From Chaetomium olivaceum (taxonomy: Eukaryota > Ascomycota > Sordariomycetes > Sordariales > Chaetomiaceae): a DNA stretch of 64,000 nucleotides. The position numbers were made by a program, and so were the translations under genes. The first letter of the stretch is position 1. The number at the start of each line of letters is the position of its first letter. Where the stretch lies: assembly GCA_039881045.1 (NCBI GenBank), contig JAYWVB010000069.1:97563-161562 (forward strand). The letters are read 5' to 3'. The notes beneath the pieces were generated by a model. The model was not told where the DNA came from. It did not search any database and saw nothing but the letters and a program-made list of their open reading frames with translations. Shown here piece after piece: positions 62,954 to 64,000 of this stretch.

Positions 62954-63017
62954 AAGGATAATAACCTTATCATCCTTAAGGATTTTTTAAGATCTAATAT
63001 AAAAAAAGTTTAATAAT
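62954..63017 (+). promoter_or_regulatory. atp6 leader element, copy 4
   Basis: Stem GGATAA-TAACC-TTATC(ATCC), then AAGGATTTTTTAAGATCTAA and an A-rich tract up to the ATG. Stem bases differ from copy 2 in a compensating way. Confidence 0.55.
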
Positions 63018-63370
63018 ATGACTAATTTAACTTGTAGCGATTGAAGAGACAATTTAAGTCCTCTAAGTCAGTTTGAAATAAGAGATTTAATAAATATAGA
63101 TACACCTATTTTAGGTAATTTACATATCTCCATTACGAATATTGGGTTTTACTTAACAATAGGGGCTTTGTTCTTATTAATTACAAATCTTCTAAGTACA
63201 AATTATAATAAATTAGTAAGTGATAATTGATCTATAAGTCAAGAATCTTTATATGCAACTATCCACAGCATAGTAACAAATCAAATAAATCCTAAAAATG
63301 GTCAAGTATACTTTCCTTTTATTTATACTTTATTTATTTTTATTTTAATTAACAATTTAATTGGAATGGT
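63018..63370 (+). CDS. atp6: ATP synthase subunit a (F0 subunit 6), exon 1
   Basis: Atp6 forms the proton half-channels of F0. ATG 63018: MTNLTCSDWRDNLSPLSQFE (UGA as Trp), ISITNIGFYLTIGALFLLIT, SQESLYATIHSIVTNQINPK, YFPFIYTLFIFILINNLIGM-V. It stops being Atp6 at 63370, where the next residues should be PYSFA but a LAGLIDADG intron ORF follows. The rest of the gene is beyond the window. The N-terminus is longer and more polar than in most relatives. Confidence 0.92.
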
Positions 63371-64000
63371 TAATAGGAGCCTTTGCATTTTATCATTATT
63401 TATCTCAAACATACTTGAAGCATTAAAATTACAGAATAATTTAATCTTTCAAATACAATCATATTCTTCTTTTAACTCTGACTCTCAGTCATCCATACAA
63501 ATAGACATATCTAAGGATAGTCCTAGATATAGTTTTAACAATAAAAATACCTTCTACCTTAATCCTGATTATCTTACAGGATTTGTAGATGGAGAAGGTT
63601 GTTTCTCTCTTTCAATATATAAACAAGGTAAAAACTTAACTGGTTGACAAGTTAAGCCTATCTTTAGTATATCTTTACATAATAAGGATATTAAATTATT
63701 AAAAGCTATACAAAGAACTTTGAAAACAGGAAAGATCTATAAACATGGAGTTGATTCTATCCAATATCGTGTAAGTTCTTTAAAGAATTTACAAATAATC
63801 ACAAATCATTTTGACAGTTATCCTTTAATAACTCAAAAGAGTGCAGATTATCTTTTATTTAAACAAGCTATAGCTATCATAAAGAATAAAGAGCATCTCT
63901 CTATAGAAGGGTTACTGAAGTTAGTAGGAATTAAAGCTACATTAAACTGAGGTCTATCAGATAAGTTTAAAGAGAGTTTCCCTCTTGCAAAACCAGTAGT
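63371..64000 (+). CDS. LAGLIDADG homing endonuclease in atp6 intron (partial)
   Basis: Open in frame from atp6 exon 1 to the window edge. Leader NRSLCILSLFISNILEA.., then [15 protein letters not shown] (near 63571), NHFDSYPLITQKSADYLLFK, INKEHLS-like segment, KATLNWGLSDKFKESFP, so the first domain is complete and the second lies outside. I-OnuI-like branch. The core must be 3' of the ORF, outside the window. Confidence 0.85.

Overview
The window is a stretch of a large, intron-rich fungal mitochondrial genome. The evidence is AT-rich DNA, UGA read as tryptophan in every core gene (translation table 4), respiratory-chain genes all on the + strand, and about 29 group I introns, most carrying LAGLIDADG or GIY-YIG homing endonucleases (HEs). 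The order cox2 (3' end) - trnR - trnR - nad4L - nad5 - cob - trnR - trnC - cox1 - nad1 - nad4 - atp8 - atp6 (5' end), with nad4L and nad5 sharing one base, is what I would expect from a filamentous ascomycete of the Leotiomycetes/Helotiales type. That placement is inference; no rRNA gene is in view.

Layout. 1-800 is the last cox2 intron and the 33-codon terminal exon. 800-3070 holds remnants of a linear-plasmid-type protein (- strand), a truncated second copy of the nad4L 5' end, and two tRNA-Arg genes. 3071-9234 is nad4L, split by a 3.6-kb composite intron, and intronless nad5. 9204-9958 holds two unassigned ORFs. 10510-18787 is cob (3 introns, with repeated copies of the start of exon 3). 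18788-20653 holds a 7-bp tandem repeat, tRNA-Arg, a broken hypothetical ORF and tRNA-Cys. 20654-48927 is cox1: I resolve 19 exons (three of 11-14 nt) and 18 introns. 48931-49706 holds an orphan broken ORF behind an atp6-like leader. 49707-58549 is nad1 (4 introns), 59159-62099 nad4 (1 intron), 62580-62747 atp8, and 63018 onward atp6 exon 1 running into a LAGLIDADG intron at the window edge.

Themes. (1) Nested and fused HEs: a continuous reading frame with four LAGLIDADG motifs in cox1 intron 10, a LAGLIDADG gene split by another LAGLIDADG gene in cob intron 3, and a GIY-YIG gene split by another GIY-YIG gene plus a duplicated intron core in cox1 intron 1. (2) Long hydrophilic C-terminal extensions on nad5, cob and cox1. 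(3) Short GC palindromes, a 54-bp GC cluster, poly-T hairpins and 7-bp tandem repeats, several sitting inside HE genes and breaking them. (4) Single- or few-base length changes interrupt nad4L, nad5, cob and cox1. Most are in homopolymers or dinucleotide runs and the protein on both sides is conserved, so I suspect sequencing indels rather than dead genes; the same caution applies to many 'broken' HEs.

How it works together: the core genes encode complexes I, III, IV and V. Each group I intron must be spliced for expression, and the HEs (possibly with maturase roles) are read as in-frame extensions of the upstream exon in most introns.
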